DNA from: Pachyseris speciosa
Taxonomy: Eukaryota; Cnidaria; Anthozoa; Scleractinia; Pachyseridae
NCBI GenBank assembly: GCA_016490735.1
Contig: JAEMWC010000996.1
Span: forward strand, 37,501 to 101,500
Direction: 5' to 3'
DNA length: 64,000 bases
The translations under genes were made by a program, and so were the position numbers. The notes below the pieces were generated by a model that was not told where the DNA came from, searched no databases, and was given only the letters and a program-made list of their open reading frames with translations. Positions within the stretch are counted from its first letter, which is position 1, and each line of letters begins with the position of its first letter. Positions 48,765 to 58,966 of the stretch are shown here, piece after piece.

Positions 48765-49015
48765 TTGGAGGCCGTCGTCGTGGAGTGTCTTCATGCAGTC
48801 AGTGAGGACCAACAACGATGTTGAGGGCTGGCACCACGGGCTACATCGTGGCGCATCGAGTCGAACTCAGCTTCCCTTACACCTCCTCATCAACCTCTTA
48901 CACCGAGAAGCCCGCCTCACACCTCTGCACATCCGGCTTGTGTCAGAAAAGAAACTCCGACATGTGTAACGAAAGCAGTACAGAAAGCAGCAAGCCAAAA
49001 TCTTCAGCAAATGAA

Positions 49016-49046
<31 letters not shown>

Positions 49047-49229
49047 CGCTGCTTCGGTGGGGGAGTGAAACACGAAAATTGGGTTTCTCAACGGAGTTGA
49101 TAATGTAAATTGACCACTGTACAGGGATTCGATTAGCTGACGTTTCGAGCGTTAGCCCTTCGTCGGAGCGAAGGGCGTCGATTCGCTCCGACGAAGGGCT
49201 AACGCTGGAAACGTCAGCTAATCGAATCC

Positions 49230-49260
<31 letters not shown>

Positions 49261-49390
49261 CGTTGATAAACCAAATTTTCAAAATCTTCAGCCTTTGGGA
49301 AGAGTCCAACAGTGACGCAAGAAGTGCACGGCAGCTCCTGAAGGCCTGTTCTTACCCGTGAAAGGCCCAACTTCTAAGAATCCCTGATAA
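48765..49390 (+). pseudogene. transposase-like remnant (Mutator/FLYWCH-associated type), split by a Penelope insertion
   Basis: The plus strand encodes a TNNDVEGWHHGLHRGASS block followed by HLLINLLHREARLTPLHIRL and, after the insertion, a SLWEESNSDARSARQLLKAC-like stretch. This resembles the C-terminal part of transposase-like proteins with FLYWCH fingers. A stop lies near 48968. The Penelope copy at 49009-49280 interrupts it. The family call is from memory and tentative. Confidence 0.5.
49009..49280. mobile_element. palindromic Penelope-like pLTR copy, 12 bp target duplication
   Basis: The same family as 14445-15545 (shared AATGAATAAAGGGGA start, and CAACGGAGTTGAT arms inverted at the right). 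AAAATCTTCAGC flanks it at 48997-49008 and 49281-49292. It consists of two head-to-head pLTR arms meeting near 49170, with no coding part. Confidence 0.85.
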
Positions 49391-49729
49391 ATGCGAACTC
49401 GGTTACAAACCTTTATCATATTCACACGAAGAATAATATACCTTTTGTATAGAGACAAGTTTCATTTGAGGGCTAATCGTGGGGGCTAATCACCTTTTGG
49501 TTGGGGCTAATCGACTTCTGGCTGGGGCTAGCAGGCTGGGGGTAATCGACTTGGGGGCTATAGCTACATTTTGCTTCTGGGGATATTTTGAACATACCTG
49601 GGCCCAGTTGCTCGAAGCATGGTTAGCACTAACCTGAGGTTAAATACCATCACAAACCTTGTGCTTTTAATATATCTTAACCAATGGTTAGCTTTTCCGG
49701 TTCCTTCGTTAAATTTAGTTTAAGTCCCA

Positions 49730-49753
49730 CTCGGTCAGCCGAGAAACGCCTTG
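49730..49753 (+). promoter_or_regulatory. conserved 5' stem-loop element of the BTB-kelch genes (copy 1)
   Basis: CTCGGTCAGCCGAG (5 bp stem, 4 nt loop) followed by AAACGCCTTG, 112 bp before the ATG at 49865. The same sequence with a variant loop precedes the second gene at 55674-55697, while other upstream sequence has diverged. A core promoter or 5' UTR role is inferred. Confidence 0.55.
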
Positions 49754-49864
49754 GAGAAGTTGATTGTTGAAACGCCATCAATATTCCAGCCACGTATTTA
49801 TTCGCGCACGGAAACTAAACTTTTCAGCACGCATTTAAACTTTTGAGGAAAAATTTTAATTTCG

Positions 49865-51727
49865 ATGGAAAATTCATCGCAAGCCAGTGGTGCCATTGCG
49901 GCCAAAAAAGAAGGGTTTATTCCACAAGAAACAGCGGATGATCCTTTCGACGTTACTCTGGTGGGCGAAGATGGAAAGGAATTCAAAGCTCATAGACGTG
50001 TCCTTTCCGAGGGAAGCACGTTCTTTGAAAAAATGCTCAACAGCGACATGAAGGAATCAACTGAAGGAGTAATTCGATTGGAAATGCTGACAGAGTTTGT
50101 TATCAGGCAGATAATGGAGTTTCTGTACACTGGTAGCGTGCAGATATCGACCGAAGACAACGCCCAAGAACTAATCGCGATGGCGGACTATTTGGTTCTT
50201 CCGAAGCTCAAAACACTCGCGGGGAAAGTTCTAGTCCAGAAGTTGAATGTTTCAAACGCCATTCCGACGTACTGTCAGGCAGAAAAGTATCGATGCCAAG
50301 AACTCGTTTCAGACACCAAGAGCTTTATCCTTGCGAATTTCACCGCTGTAGCGAAAACAGAAGGTTTCTTGAACCTGTCGAGCGAGAAAGTCAAAATGTG
50401 GATCGCAAGCGATGACATCGATGTCAGAACCGAGGAGGATGTGTTCAAGGTCATTTTAACATGGGTTGATCGAGATGAAAGCAAGCGAAAGAAATATTTT
50501 GCTGAGCTGTTTCGTGAAGTTCGTCTTGTTTATGTATCGCGTGACTACCTTCGCAGTGATGTCGTGACAAATGAGCTTGTGAATAAGGGCGAAGACTGCC
50601 TGGATCTCGTGAAGGATGCTATGAAGTTTATCGACAGTAAAGATTACCATCATCAAATTGTTAAGCCTAGAAAGTCGCTGGAGACTCCTGTTGCAGTCAT
50701 CTGTTTGACAGGTTTTAAAGATGGAGATCATGTTGTGTGCTGTTACTACCCTCGTGAGGACACGTGGTCTAAGTTTCAAGGCACAATACCATCTGATGTT
50801 ATTGCAGATGTAATCTCTTGCTGTGGCAAACTTTATTTTATATCTAAAGAAGGTGACATTATTTCATTACTATGCTATGATTCATTTTCCAATTGCTGGA
50901 CAACATTGTCACACAAGGAACACAGAACACTGTTGAAAGTATTCGTCAGAAATGATGAAGAAATCTATGCTTTGTTATGTGAAGATATCGTTTGCTGCCC
51001 TGAGTGCATTGCCTTGCGTTCTCGTGGAACATATGAGCCTTGTGGGAAAACGCACCTTTCTTTCATCACAAAGTTCAACCCGGAATCAGGCTCATGGGAA
51101 GATATTTCGTCATTTGATTTAGGTGAAAGAACAGCAATTTGTGTTGTAGCCAGAGACAATTATGTGTACTTTCTTGGTGGGTATGCAGATGACCGATGTG
51201 AACCCCTGAAGGATGTAGACAGGTATGACATCACTACAAACACATGGGAGAAAATAGCAGACCTTCAAGTTCCAAGATGGTACGCTCGTGCTGGTGCTGC
51301 TGCATACAACAGCATTTTCGTTGTCGGTGGAGTTGACAAGCATTCCAAACCAGAAAGTTGTGAAATGTACAATAAATCAAGAAATGAATGGCAATTTATA
51401 GCAAAGCTAAGGAAGACCCCTTTTGACCATTACAACCCAACTGTGTTAGGTGTCGATAACAAGCTCTATTCAATAATTTGTTGCATTTGCACCTGGAACC
51501 GGAAAGACAGAATTGATTGCTATGATCCTGACAGGAATGAATGGATTGAGAAAACTCAAATACCTCTGGAGAAGTTGTTTTCCAAGTCAAAGCTTGATGG
51601 TGCATCTTACTTGAGTGTCACTTTCTGCTGTCCTATGAGAGTTTTCAAGCGATCCAACTCTTTCAAGCATGCATCATTTCCTGATGACTATTCCAAAGTA
51701 AGCAAACAAAAATGTGCTGTGATGTGA
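49865..51727 (+). CDS. BTB-BACK-kelch protein with C-terminal CaaX motif (gene 1)
   Basis: BTB-kelch proteins are usually substrate adaptors of CUL3 ubiquitin ligases. This single-exon gene encodes 620 residues. BTB is at about 26-130 (FDVTLVGEDGKEFKAHRRVL ... FLYTGSVQIS), BACK at about 135-235, then a kelch propeller from about 280 with NYVYFLGGYADD, NSIFVVGGVDKH and CEMYNKSRNEW. A Cys-rich insert (CCPECIALRSRGTYEPC) interrupts one blade. The last residues are KQKCAVM, a CaaX box of the farnesylation type, preceded by lysines. ATG 49865 is the first in frame and matches the start of gene 2. No lesion is present. A paralogue follows 4 kb downstream on the same strand. Confidence 0.9.
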   Translation: MENSSQASGAIAAKKEGFIPQETADDPFDVTLVGEDGKEFKAHRRVLSEGSTFFEKMLNSDMKESTEGVIRLEMLTEFVIRQIMEFLYTGSVQISTEDNAQELIAMADYLVLPKLKTLAGKVLVQKLNVSNAIPTYCQAEKYRCQELVSDTKSFILANFTAVAKTEGFLNLSSEKVKMWIASDDIDVRTEEDVFKVILTWVDRDESKRKKYFAELFREVRLVYVSRDYLRSDVVTNELVNKGEDCLDLVKDAMKFIDSKDYHHQIVKPRKSLETPVAVICLTGFKDGDHVVCCYYPREDTWSKFQGTIPSDVIADVISCCGKLYFISKEGDIISLLCYDSFSNCWTTLSHKEHRTLLKVFVRNDEEIYALLCEDIVCCPECIALRSRGTYEPCGKTHLSFITKFNPESGSWEDISSFDLGERTAICVVARDNYVYFLGGYADDRCEPLKDVDRYDITTNTWEKIADLQVPRWYARAGAAAYNSIFVVGGVDKHSKPESCEMYNKSRNEWQFIAKLRKTPFDHYNPTVLGVDNKLYSIICCICTWNRKDRIDCYDPDRNEWIEKTQIPLEKLFSKSKLDGASYLSVTFCCPMRVFKRSNSFKHASFPDDYSKVSKQKCAVM

Positions 51728-52267
51728 GCCAACAGCTCACAAAGAGGTTATTCTTATTTTTTTCTATTTGCTTCTACAAGTTTGAAATTCAGTGAACTTC
51801 TTATTGTTGATATTGCTCTTTCTTAGCTTGGAAGACTATAATTTTATACATCAGCTGAAAAGTAGTGTAACGTAATGTGTGCTACTTTAGTAGTCTTATT
51901 GCCATTTATATATAATGCCATAGATTTTGTTCTCAAACAATACCATGAAAGAGTTTTTATGGTAGGTCAGTGGCCTTTTCACCTCACATATTGATGATTT
52001 GGCACTACTAATCTGATACTCTTTAAAGAGTGGGGTAACCCAGGTGTTCTTTGCCTAATACCAAAATTAGCATTACGTGTGTCAGCAAAAGGCCCAATCA
52101 AAGTGTTTTTGTGTCAGGTCAACACTAGCTCTGACTGTGGCATTAAATATTTTTTTGTGGGAATTTAATTTGTTTGTTTTTTGTTTGTGCATGTTTCAAA
52201 GGAATTGAGATCTTAATTACCACTGGTAACAACTTTTTCTGGATCTCAGGTTATCTTCAAATGTTTT
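51728..52267. other. 3' flank of gene 1, no further gene seen
   Basis: AT-rich sequence including the presumed 3' UTR. No ORF or repeat was recognised. Confidence 0.5.
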
Positions 52268-52698
52268 CATTTTTCTGATTATCCAAGTTATTTGAACGAT
52301 ATGTTTTGCTTGTGCTCTAGCACCTATTTTTTAAGAGGACATAATATGCTCTGTTTGCCTAAACCATCGACCACTTCTTATGGTATCAATTCTTTTAGCT
52401 ACTTAAGAGCAATATCCTGGAACTCTCTTCCTGACCTTCACTGCACTATTTCTGATTTTACTTCTTTTCGATGACTGATATCTACTGGGAACAAATGATC
52501 TTGCACTTTCTACATCAAGATAATTAGCAAGTTAGTTGTCTAGGTATTCTAGTTATCTTGTTTGTTATATAGAATTAAATTTTTATTATAATTAATTATT
52601 AAATTATGTAGTTGGCTCGAAGATATTAGCACTTGAGTGCTACTCTGTAAATTTGAGGGTAAATAAAGTTTATTGACTAATTGATTGATTGATTGGAT
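52268..52698 (+). mobile_element. 5'-truncated LINE, 3' end with (TTGA)n tail
   Basis: A frame to 52474 encodes a reverse-transcriptase tail region (STYFLRGHNMLCLPKPSTTS and SYLRAISWNSLPD), the usual C-terminus of CR1/L2-like ORF2. The 3' UTR holds a nested hairpin (TAGCAC/GTGCTA at 52627-52642, outer CTCGAA/TTTGAG) and AATAAAG, then TTGATTGATTGATTG. Confidence 0.68.
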
Positions 52699-52728
52699 CA
52701 ATCTAGCACCATATGCCGAGTTTCTGTA

Positions 52729-53042
52729 TTCAGTTTACATGCAAAGGGTTGTACTTGGCCTAGTGCTAGGATCTTACATGTACCTTTGAGGTAGGAAGAT
52801 CCTAGCACAAGGAAGATCCTAGCACCACGTAAACTGCTTTCGCTAGGAAGATCCTAGTACCATGGACAAAAACAACAAACCAAACAAACATGGCGGTGGC
52901 CGGGCGATCAGCGGCTAAAGAAAGACAATTTTGTCTAAATTTTTTACCGAAATTTCTGCATGTAAACCAAGTGGAAAAGTTGGTTCACCCTCTAGGATCT
53001 TGCTAGTGCTAGGATCTTCCTGCCTCCATGTAAACAGCCCCT
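52729..53042. repeat. MITE-like repeat with TAGGAAGATCCTAGCAC units
   Basis: Several direct and inverted copies of AGGATCTT/AAGATCCTAGCAC lie between TTTACATG-like edges (GTTTACATG at left, CATGTAAACAGCCCC at right). The edges resemble those at 3960-4345. No coding capacity. Confidence 0.55.
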
Positions 53043-53944
53043 AAGCTATCTTATTCCTCCAATACTGATCAAATATTTGAATGAGTTTTAACACTGCATC
53101 CTTGTAAAGCAGCTTTTAGTATGTAGTTAATTAGTATTAATTTTTAGGTTAGTTAGTTTAGTTAGGGATAATTAGTTGATCTTTTATCATTTTATAATCT
53201 TTGCTGAAGGATTTACCGTGTATAAATAAAGTAATTAAAAAAATGTTTCCTTCAAATTTGGTTTTGGACAAGGACTCTTCTTTATCGTGTTGTTTTAATC
53301 AGAATCCTTGTTCCACAGCATCTCTCTGTACTTGAATGGGTTAGTAGGCAACAAAAACGAAATGCTGTGACTGATTAAGGGGGGAGTGGTAATGTGTTCT
53401 CAGAGATGCCAATCTCTGGAGATCTGAAACTGGGTGAGTTTTTTCCTTTGGGACCAGCCCCTTCCCTGCATTGTGATCAGATTTTTCCGTGACCTTAGTA
53501 GCTCTTAGTGAAGTTTCGTGATTCGTGAAATCGAAAATTTACTATCGTGACTTCGTAAAAGACCCCCCTTGCCCCCCCTCTATTCTGGCCGAAAACCGAA
53601 AACCAAACGCTAATAAAAGGAAAATCCGCAAACCGTAGCAGACACCAAAACCGAAAAACCGACGTTTTTCTGTGCAAAAACCGAAAATGGCCAAAACCGA
53701 AAACTCGAACGCACCCCTCTTTGATGCATTCGAACTTGAAAAAGCTGTCACGATGTCACCGAAACGTTGTTCTTTTATATCGCTAATGTTTACTTGTCCA
53801 TTACGTTTTGGTCTAAAAAAAATTTATTGTCAATTTGATGCTTGGTACACAGTTCAGACTTCGAAAAGAGGCCAGGAGAGTGACAAAGGCTGGGGGCGGA
53901 GGGGAAGGGGTTGAAATACCCAATAGGCCATTTCGGAAAATACC

Positions 53945-54066
53945 GTAATACTCTTTGTTTGTCCCCCCAAATTTTGCATAAGCATTGTTTCTAATTTCTC
54001 TTGGGACCAAGAGAAAACAAAAACAATGCTTATGCAAAATTTGGGGGGACAAACAAAGAGTATTAC
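53945..54066. mobile_element. 122 bp near-perfect hairpin MITE
   Basis: GTAATACTCTTTGTTTGTCC... through GCATTGTTT pairs with its full complement ending GAGTATTAC. The centre TTTCTCTTGG/CCAAGAGAAA pairs too, leaving only a small internal loop and a 2 nt turn. Additional GGCCATTTCGGAAAATACC at the left edge has no partner at the right, so the right end may be truncated. Confidence 0.75.
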
Positions 54067-54112
54067 TTATCTTAAATTTAAAATTTAGTTGTTACTTTAA
54101 TTCCTAACGGTC

Positions 54113-54152
54113 ACTTCTGAAGATGTATGTCGAAACATACGAAACGTCAAGT
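54113..54152 (+). ncRNA. candidate hammerhead ribozyme of a Penelope-type repeat
   Basis: The core is CTGAAGA (54117-54123), helix II is GTATG/CATAC (54125-54129 and 54136-54140), followed by GAAAC and the cleavage triplet GTC (54146-54148). Helix I is ACTT/AAGT. Helix III is almost absent, as in minimal Penelope hammerheads reported to work as dimers. Prediction from sequence only. Confidence 0.5.
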
Positions 54153-54169
54153 TAAACGATATGGTTTTA

Positions 54170-55670
54170 TTTTTGTTTTCCAACATTGCGTTTTATTGTC
54201 ATGTTTATCACCGCAGTTTGTGTGTTATTTCTCGTTGACAATTTGTATTATTGTTTTTTCAAGGGATTATTTGGGGTTTACCTTCAAGCCCGCGAGATTT
54301 TTCTGTGTTTTGCACACAGAAAGGATAATTTAGCGTTTTACTTTCTCCGCCCGCTACATGGCCCTGACCCGCCGAATATTCTGCTATCCCTCTTAACACA
54401 GTCTACCCGCACCAACGCCGCTCACCCCGACCGCAATCCCTCCTCCCCCAACTAAAAAAATAGGCGCATATATGGTTGCACATTGGAAGTGTGAACACAG
54501 GTGGCTATGTATGGTGGGTGAATGTCAAATGAAATTCATTAAAATTGCCTGAAACTCGTTCAGATGATTGTCAAGAGATACAAAAAGACACTGTGAGTAT
54601 TTTGTGAAATTTTAATACAGACTGGTTTTATTACTATTTAAGGCAAAAAATGGATTGCTCAAAGCTTGCTGCTGCAGAAGCAAAGTTTTTTTTATAAAAT
54701 AAAGGATTCCCGGTAAAATCTGATTGACTGACATTTATCGTATCACACAATAGCTGCCCGGTAAACAACCGAAAGGCGGCAGGTGACTAAATGCATCAGG
54801 CGTTCTTTTTCCTCTTCTTCCCCCTCGCCCGTCAAAAAAGAACGCCTGATCTCAGGTTATTTATTACTCTTCTACAATATCTCACTGATTCGCACGGCTA
54901 GAGAAAATTCTCACTCGTTCGAACGGCTGGAGTTATCTACTGAGTCACGAAAAATATTTCGGCCTTTTGAACCGGCTATCGCGCTGACAATATGCAGTCA
55001 AAACAAAACTAATTTTTCTGCCGGTCGATTGCGTTCGGTAAAGTCATCGGTTCCCACAAAAAATCTCACCCATTGGAACTAAAAAGTTTATTTCTCTGAT
55101 ATTCAAAAAGCTTTCGATAACGTTTAGTTTAGTATCAAAAGGCGAGCGTGCATGGAAGGATGCGAAACGCTGATAAGCATAGCGTATTCTCGAGCGTTGA
55201 GAGGGTGTGTGAGGAAGAGCTAGATAGCCTTTATAGCACTCCCAATATTCCCATGCACTCTTCATGGTTGCTGTGTAAAAGTTCATTCCCTAACAATTTA
55301 AATTTTCAAGTTTTGACGCGTCCGAATGCTGTAACAAATTATCGAAGAATGATACTAAATCATCTCCTGTGAAATGCACCTCCGATGATTTACAAGATCA
55401 AAAGGTTTTGGATCTTCGACAATCTCCGAAAAATATAGCTCATTTATTTCGTCTTCGTTCTGAGCTGCTGCACTTCGAGCAAAATTTCGAAGAACTTCGG
55501 CTGACAAAATGCGTGTTGATTCAAGAGTAAGGATGATGCAATCCTTTTGTGTGATTAATTTTCCTTACTTGCAAGGGACATCACGTGATATGTTACGGAC
55601 GAACTTACAACCCGATGACTAGTGGCTTCGCCTCTTCGAGGCAGTGCCACAAAAAAACTTTGTTGTAGTC
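54170..55670. other. intergenic stretch upstream of gene 2, no recognised gene
   Basis: Only short frames occur. Repeat-like edges and a GTGGC...GCCAC inverted repeat near 55622-55650 are present. No coding similarity was seen. Confidence 0.4.
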
Positions 55671-55673
55671 TCT

Positions 55674-55697
55674 CTCGGTCAAACGAGAAACGCCTTG
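55674..55697 (+). promoter_or_regulatory. conserved 5' stem-loop element of the BTB-kelch genes (copy 2)
   Basis: CTCGGTCAAACGAG (4 bp stem) followed by AAACGCCTTG, 46 bp before the ATG at 55743. It matches the element at 49730-49753 in 22 of 24 positions. Confidence 0.55.
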
Positions 55698-55742
55698 CGC
55701 AATAATGCAGCCGCAGTCAGGACGCAATATTTTTGAGGTTCG

Positions 55743-57593
55743 ATGGAATCTTCATCTCAAATCAGATCAATCAAACCTGACTTCCCGGACAAGAAGGAGG
55801 GCTTTATTCCACGGGAAACACCTGATCATCCTTTGGACATTACGCTGATAGTCGCAGATGGGAAAGAAATTAAAGCGCATAAACATGTTCTTTCACAGGC
55901 CTGTGCTTTCTTTGAGAAGCTGCTCAATATTGACATGAGGGAATCTAACGAGGGAGTAGTTCGCTTGGAAATGGTAACCGAGGCTTGTATGAAAGATATC
56001 TTGGAGTTTATTTACACTGGAAGTGTTGAGGTATCAGCTGAGGACAATGGCAAAGAGCTTGTCATCATGGCAGATTATTTGGTTCTTCCACAACTCAAAA
56101 CTCTCGCCGAGAAAGTTTTAGTTGACAATTTGGAGCTGAATGCTCGAAACTGCATTTCAGTGTACACTTTTGCGGAAAGATATGATTGCAAAGAACTTGC
56201 TCCATTCTGTAAGGACTTTGTCCTGGCAAATTTCCCCACCGTATCAAAAACGGAACAATTCTTGAATCTCTCCATCGAGGAAGTTAAGATGTGGATCTCA
56301 AATGACGAAATAAATGTGAACGCCGAGGAAGATGTGTTCAAAATCATCCTTGCATGGATTAAACACAACAAAAGTGTGCGCAGGAAATATTTTGCGGAGT
56401 TGTTTTCAGAAGTTCGACTTGTTTATGTATCGCATGACTTTCTGCTCAGTGATGTCACGGCAGATGACTTTGTGAAGAGTGATAAAGGCTGCCTGGGTCT
56501 TGTGAAGGACGCTGTAAAGATCATTGACTCTAACAGCTGTCATCACTTGAGTGTTAAGCCTCGAAAGTCTCTCGAGTCTCCTGTTGTTGTGATCTGTATG
56601 AAATGTGCTGAGAAGATGGACCAAATTCTTTGTTGTTACCACCTCTATGAAGACAAGTGGTCTAAATTATTTGGAAAGGTACCACTGCACACAAGTACAA
56701 TAATTTCTGCTGATAGCAAACTGTATTTTATTTCCCAAACTGAGCACAAACTGTTTTGCTATGATTCCATCTTCAACAGTTGGAATTTGCTGTCTTATGA
56801 CGAACAAAGGAGACTAGACCAAGTCTTTGTTAAAAATGATGAAATTTATGCTTTGGTGTCTGAAGATCAGGAGTCTTGCCAAGACTGTGTTTCTTTGCGC
56901 TCTCACAGAAGATTCCATTGTGGCAGAAGACATCTTTCATTTCTAGTCAAGTACAAACCTAAATCCAACGTGTGGGAGGAAATAACATCATTGGTTTTGG
57001 ATTCAAGAATAGGAGTTTGTGTTGTAACCAAAGACAATTTTATTTACTTTCTTGGAGGTTACTCTGAAAGCCATTTTGAGACCTTGGCAGATGTTGACAA
57101 GTATGACCTCAGTACAAACATGTGGGAGAAGATAGCTGACCTTCGAGAACCCAGACAAAATGCTACTGGAGCTGCTGCTTATGGGAAAATTTTCATTGCT
57201 GGTGGAGTCAGTAGGAATGGCATCTCACATACTTGTGAAGTGTATTATGAGACAACAAATGAATGGCACTTCATTTCAAGTTTTGAGAGGACACAATTGG
57301 ACAAAGTGTATAGTCCAGTTTTGTTGTGTGTTGACGACACGCTCTATTTATTGATGCGTTACTTAAAGGTTACTCGCTATCAAGTTAATGGAGAAATTGG
57401 CTGCGTGTATGAACTTGATGGGAATGAATGGAAACTGAAAACACAAATACCAAATGAGAGGATGCTTTCTTCAGTGGGGAAACTGAAGAAAACTCACTTT
57501 ATTACTTCTTCTTGCTCTATGAAGATTTTTAAGGGACACAGTGCTCTTGAGCAAGCTTCATTCCCTAAAAAAGACAAATGTGTGATCATGTGA
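55743..57593 (+). CDS. BTB-BACK-kelch protein with C-terminal CaaX motif (gene 2)
   Basis: A single-exon paralogue of the gene at 49865 with 616 residues. BTB is at about 28-132 (LDITLIVADGKEIKAHKHVL ... FIYTGSVEVS), then BACK, then a kelch propeller with NFIYFLGGYSESH and GKIFIAGGVSRNG. The Cys-rich insert is kept (CQDCVSLRSHRRFHC). The protein ends KDKCVIM, again a CaaX box. It starts MESSSQIRS at the first ATG after the shared stem-loop. The frame is intact. A CUL3-adaptor role is inferred from the domain order, and membrane anchoring from the C-terminus. Confidence 0.9.
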   Translation: MESSSQIRSIKPDFPDKKEGFIPRETPDHPLDITLIVADGKEIKAHKHVLSQACAFFEKLLNIDMRESNEGVVRLEMVTEACMKDILEFIYTGSVEVSAEDNGKELVIMADYLVLPQLKTLAEKVLVDNLELNARNCISVYTFAERYDCKELAPFCKDFVLANFPTVSKTEQFLNLSIEEVKMWISNDEINVNAEEDVFKIILAWIKHNKSVRRKYFAELFSEVRLVYVSHDFLLSDVTADDFVKSDKGCLGLVKDAVKIIDSNSCHHLSVKPRKSLESPVVVICMKCAEKMDQILCCYHLYEDKWSKLFGKVPLHTSTIISADSKLYFISQTEHKLFCYDSIFNSWNLLSYDEQRRLDQVFVKNDEIYALVSEDQESCQDCVSLRSHRRFHCGRRHLSFLVKYKPKSNVWEEITSLVLDSRIGVCVVTKDNFIYFLGGYSESHFETLADVDKYDLSTNMWEKIADLREPRQNATGAAAYGKIFIAGGVSRNGISHTCEVYYETTNEWHFISSFERTQLDKVYSPVLLCVDDTLYLLMRYLKVTRYQVNGEIGCVYELDGNEWKLKTQIPNERMLSSVGKLKKTHFITSSCSMKIFKGHSALEQASFPKKDKCVIM

Positions 57594-57599
57594 TGTGGT

Positions 57600-57882
57600 A
57601 ACTCAAAAATAAGTTAATTTTGTTATATTATCTTTTATATCATAATTTTTATGTAAAATGTATGTAATTAAAGTACATGTAGCTTGTGTTGAGCAATTAT
57701 ATTAAATCTTGTCACAACACTGTCTTGGATGACACAAAGTAAATTGAAGGATTAGACCATTTTGAGTTCACATGTACAGGGAGATATTAACATTTTTCTC
57801 TGTTCATGAGAAGTTTTAAGTTACCAATTTGAAATAAGGTTGATTTATCCCTTATAATGTAGTGTACATATTGAATTTTGGA
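57600..57882. other. 3' flank of gene 2
   Basis: AT-rich presumed 3' UTR. Nothing else was recognised. Confidence 0.5.
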
Positions 57883-57976
57883 AGAGAAAGCCTGAAAAAA
57901 AGTCAGGCTTGTGGGAAATTTGAACCCACAACCTCTGCAATACTGGTGCACCACTCTACCAACTGAGGTAACAAGC
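57883..57976 (-). repeat. tRNA-derived repeat (tRNA-Thr-like), minus strand
   Basis: On the minus strand, GCTTGTTACCTCAGTTGGTA, an anticodon-like arm and GTGGGTTCAAATTTCCCACA end in ACAAGC, so the acceptor ends pair. The T loop is two bases too long and the anticodon arm is imperfect. The tail AAGCCTGACTTTTTTTCAGG matches the repeat at 185-280. Confidence 0.58.
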
Positions 57977-58855
57977 AAACTGGGAGCTGGTCATGTTGCT
58001 GATTTGTAATAATCCATGAGTGATGAAATACATGAATATGAATAGAAAGATTAGAGATTTGTTAACAGTTTTGGAATAATCATTGAAGAGATTGGCTGCT
58101 AAAAAGGACATAAGTAATGATTTGGCCTCAAAATCCAAATTTCTCCAAATCTGATCTATTTATCAGCTTGAGATACTTACAGAGTACTGTGCCTTTCAAT
58201 AGTTAGGCAAACTCTTAACTTCAAAATACAAGAACAGTTTGGCCCTGAGATTGGCAGGGGACAACTGTTTAGAATCTGCTCACAGGGCTAATCCTGCTGT
58301 GAGCTTAGATCTAATAACACGCTATTGTCTCTGTAGTAAAAAAATCAACATTTTTACACTGGTCACACAGATAACAAATTTACTGAAACTGCTTGAAGAG
58401 GATCACCTTAAAATGAGAAAACTGGCTGACAAACCTTAAAGAGGCATACATACTGGTAATTTGTTGCTTTTCACAATCCAACAACTGCATCCCTCTTCCT
58501 TCTGTTGCTACTTCGAAGAAATGTTTTGATTGATGATTTGCAAGACCAACTACATTAGATTGAGAACCAATGATATCAAGGTGTACACAAAGCTTTCTTT
58601 AGCCTTACCTTCCCCTTCTCCTGCAAGTCACTTTCTGCCTGTCCCTACCTTAGGTGACTTTGTTTTTGTTTTATTATGATTTCTGTAGATTCTGTCAGTC
58701 ATAAAGCTGAGCCCGTGTGAATGCACTCAACATTGTATTTGAACGATGTGTTGGTTGTTCTTGGGAGTTGTTGGCTGATGATGTTTCAACTCACAGAAAT
58801 AACCCAAATGTGGTGTTCAAATGCGCCCAACAATGATGCATGTTGGACCCAACAG
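57977..58855. other. intergenic stretch with no recognised gene
   Basis: No ORF with family resemblance or clear repeat was seen. Confidence 0.45.
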
Positions 58856-58864
58856 TGCTGGATG

Positions 58865-58966
58865 TAGCCTGCGTGACCAGACCACCTTTTTCGGCTTTTG
58901 TTTTACACACTGAGAAAGGACCGTGTCAAACAAAAGCTGAAAAAGGTGGTCTGGTCACTCAGGCTA
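58865..58966. mobile_element. 102 bp palindromic MITE with 9 bp target duplication
   Basis: TAGCCTGCGTGACCAGACCA and its inverted copy give arms of about 44 bp around ACTGAGAAAGGACC. TGCTGGATG flanks both sides (58856-58864 and 58967-58975). Mutator-type by duplication length. Confidence 0.85.
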
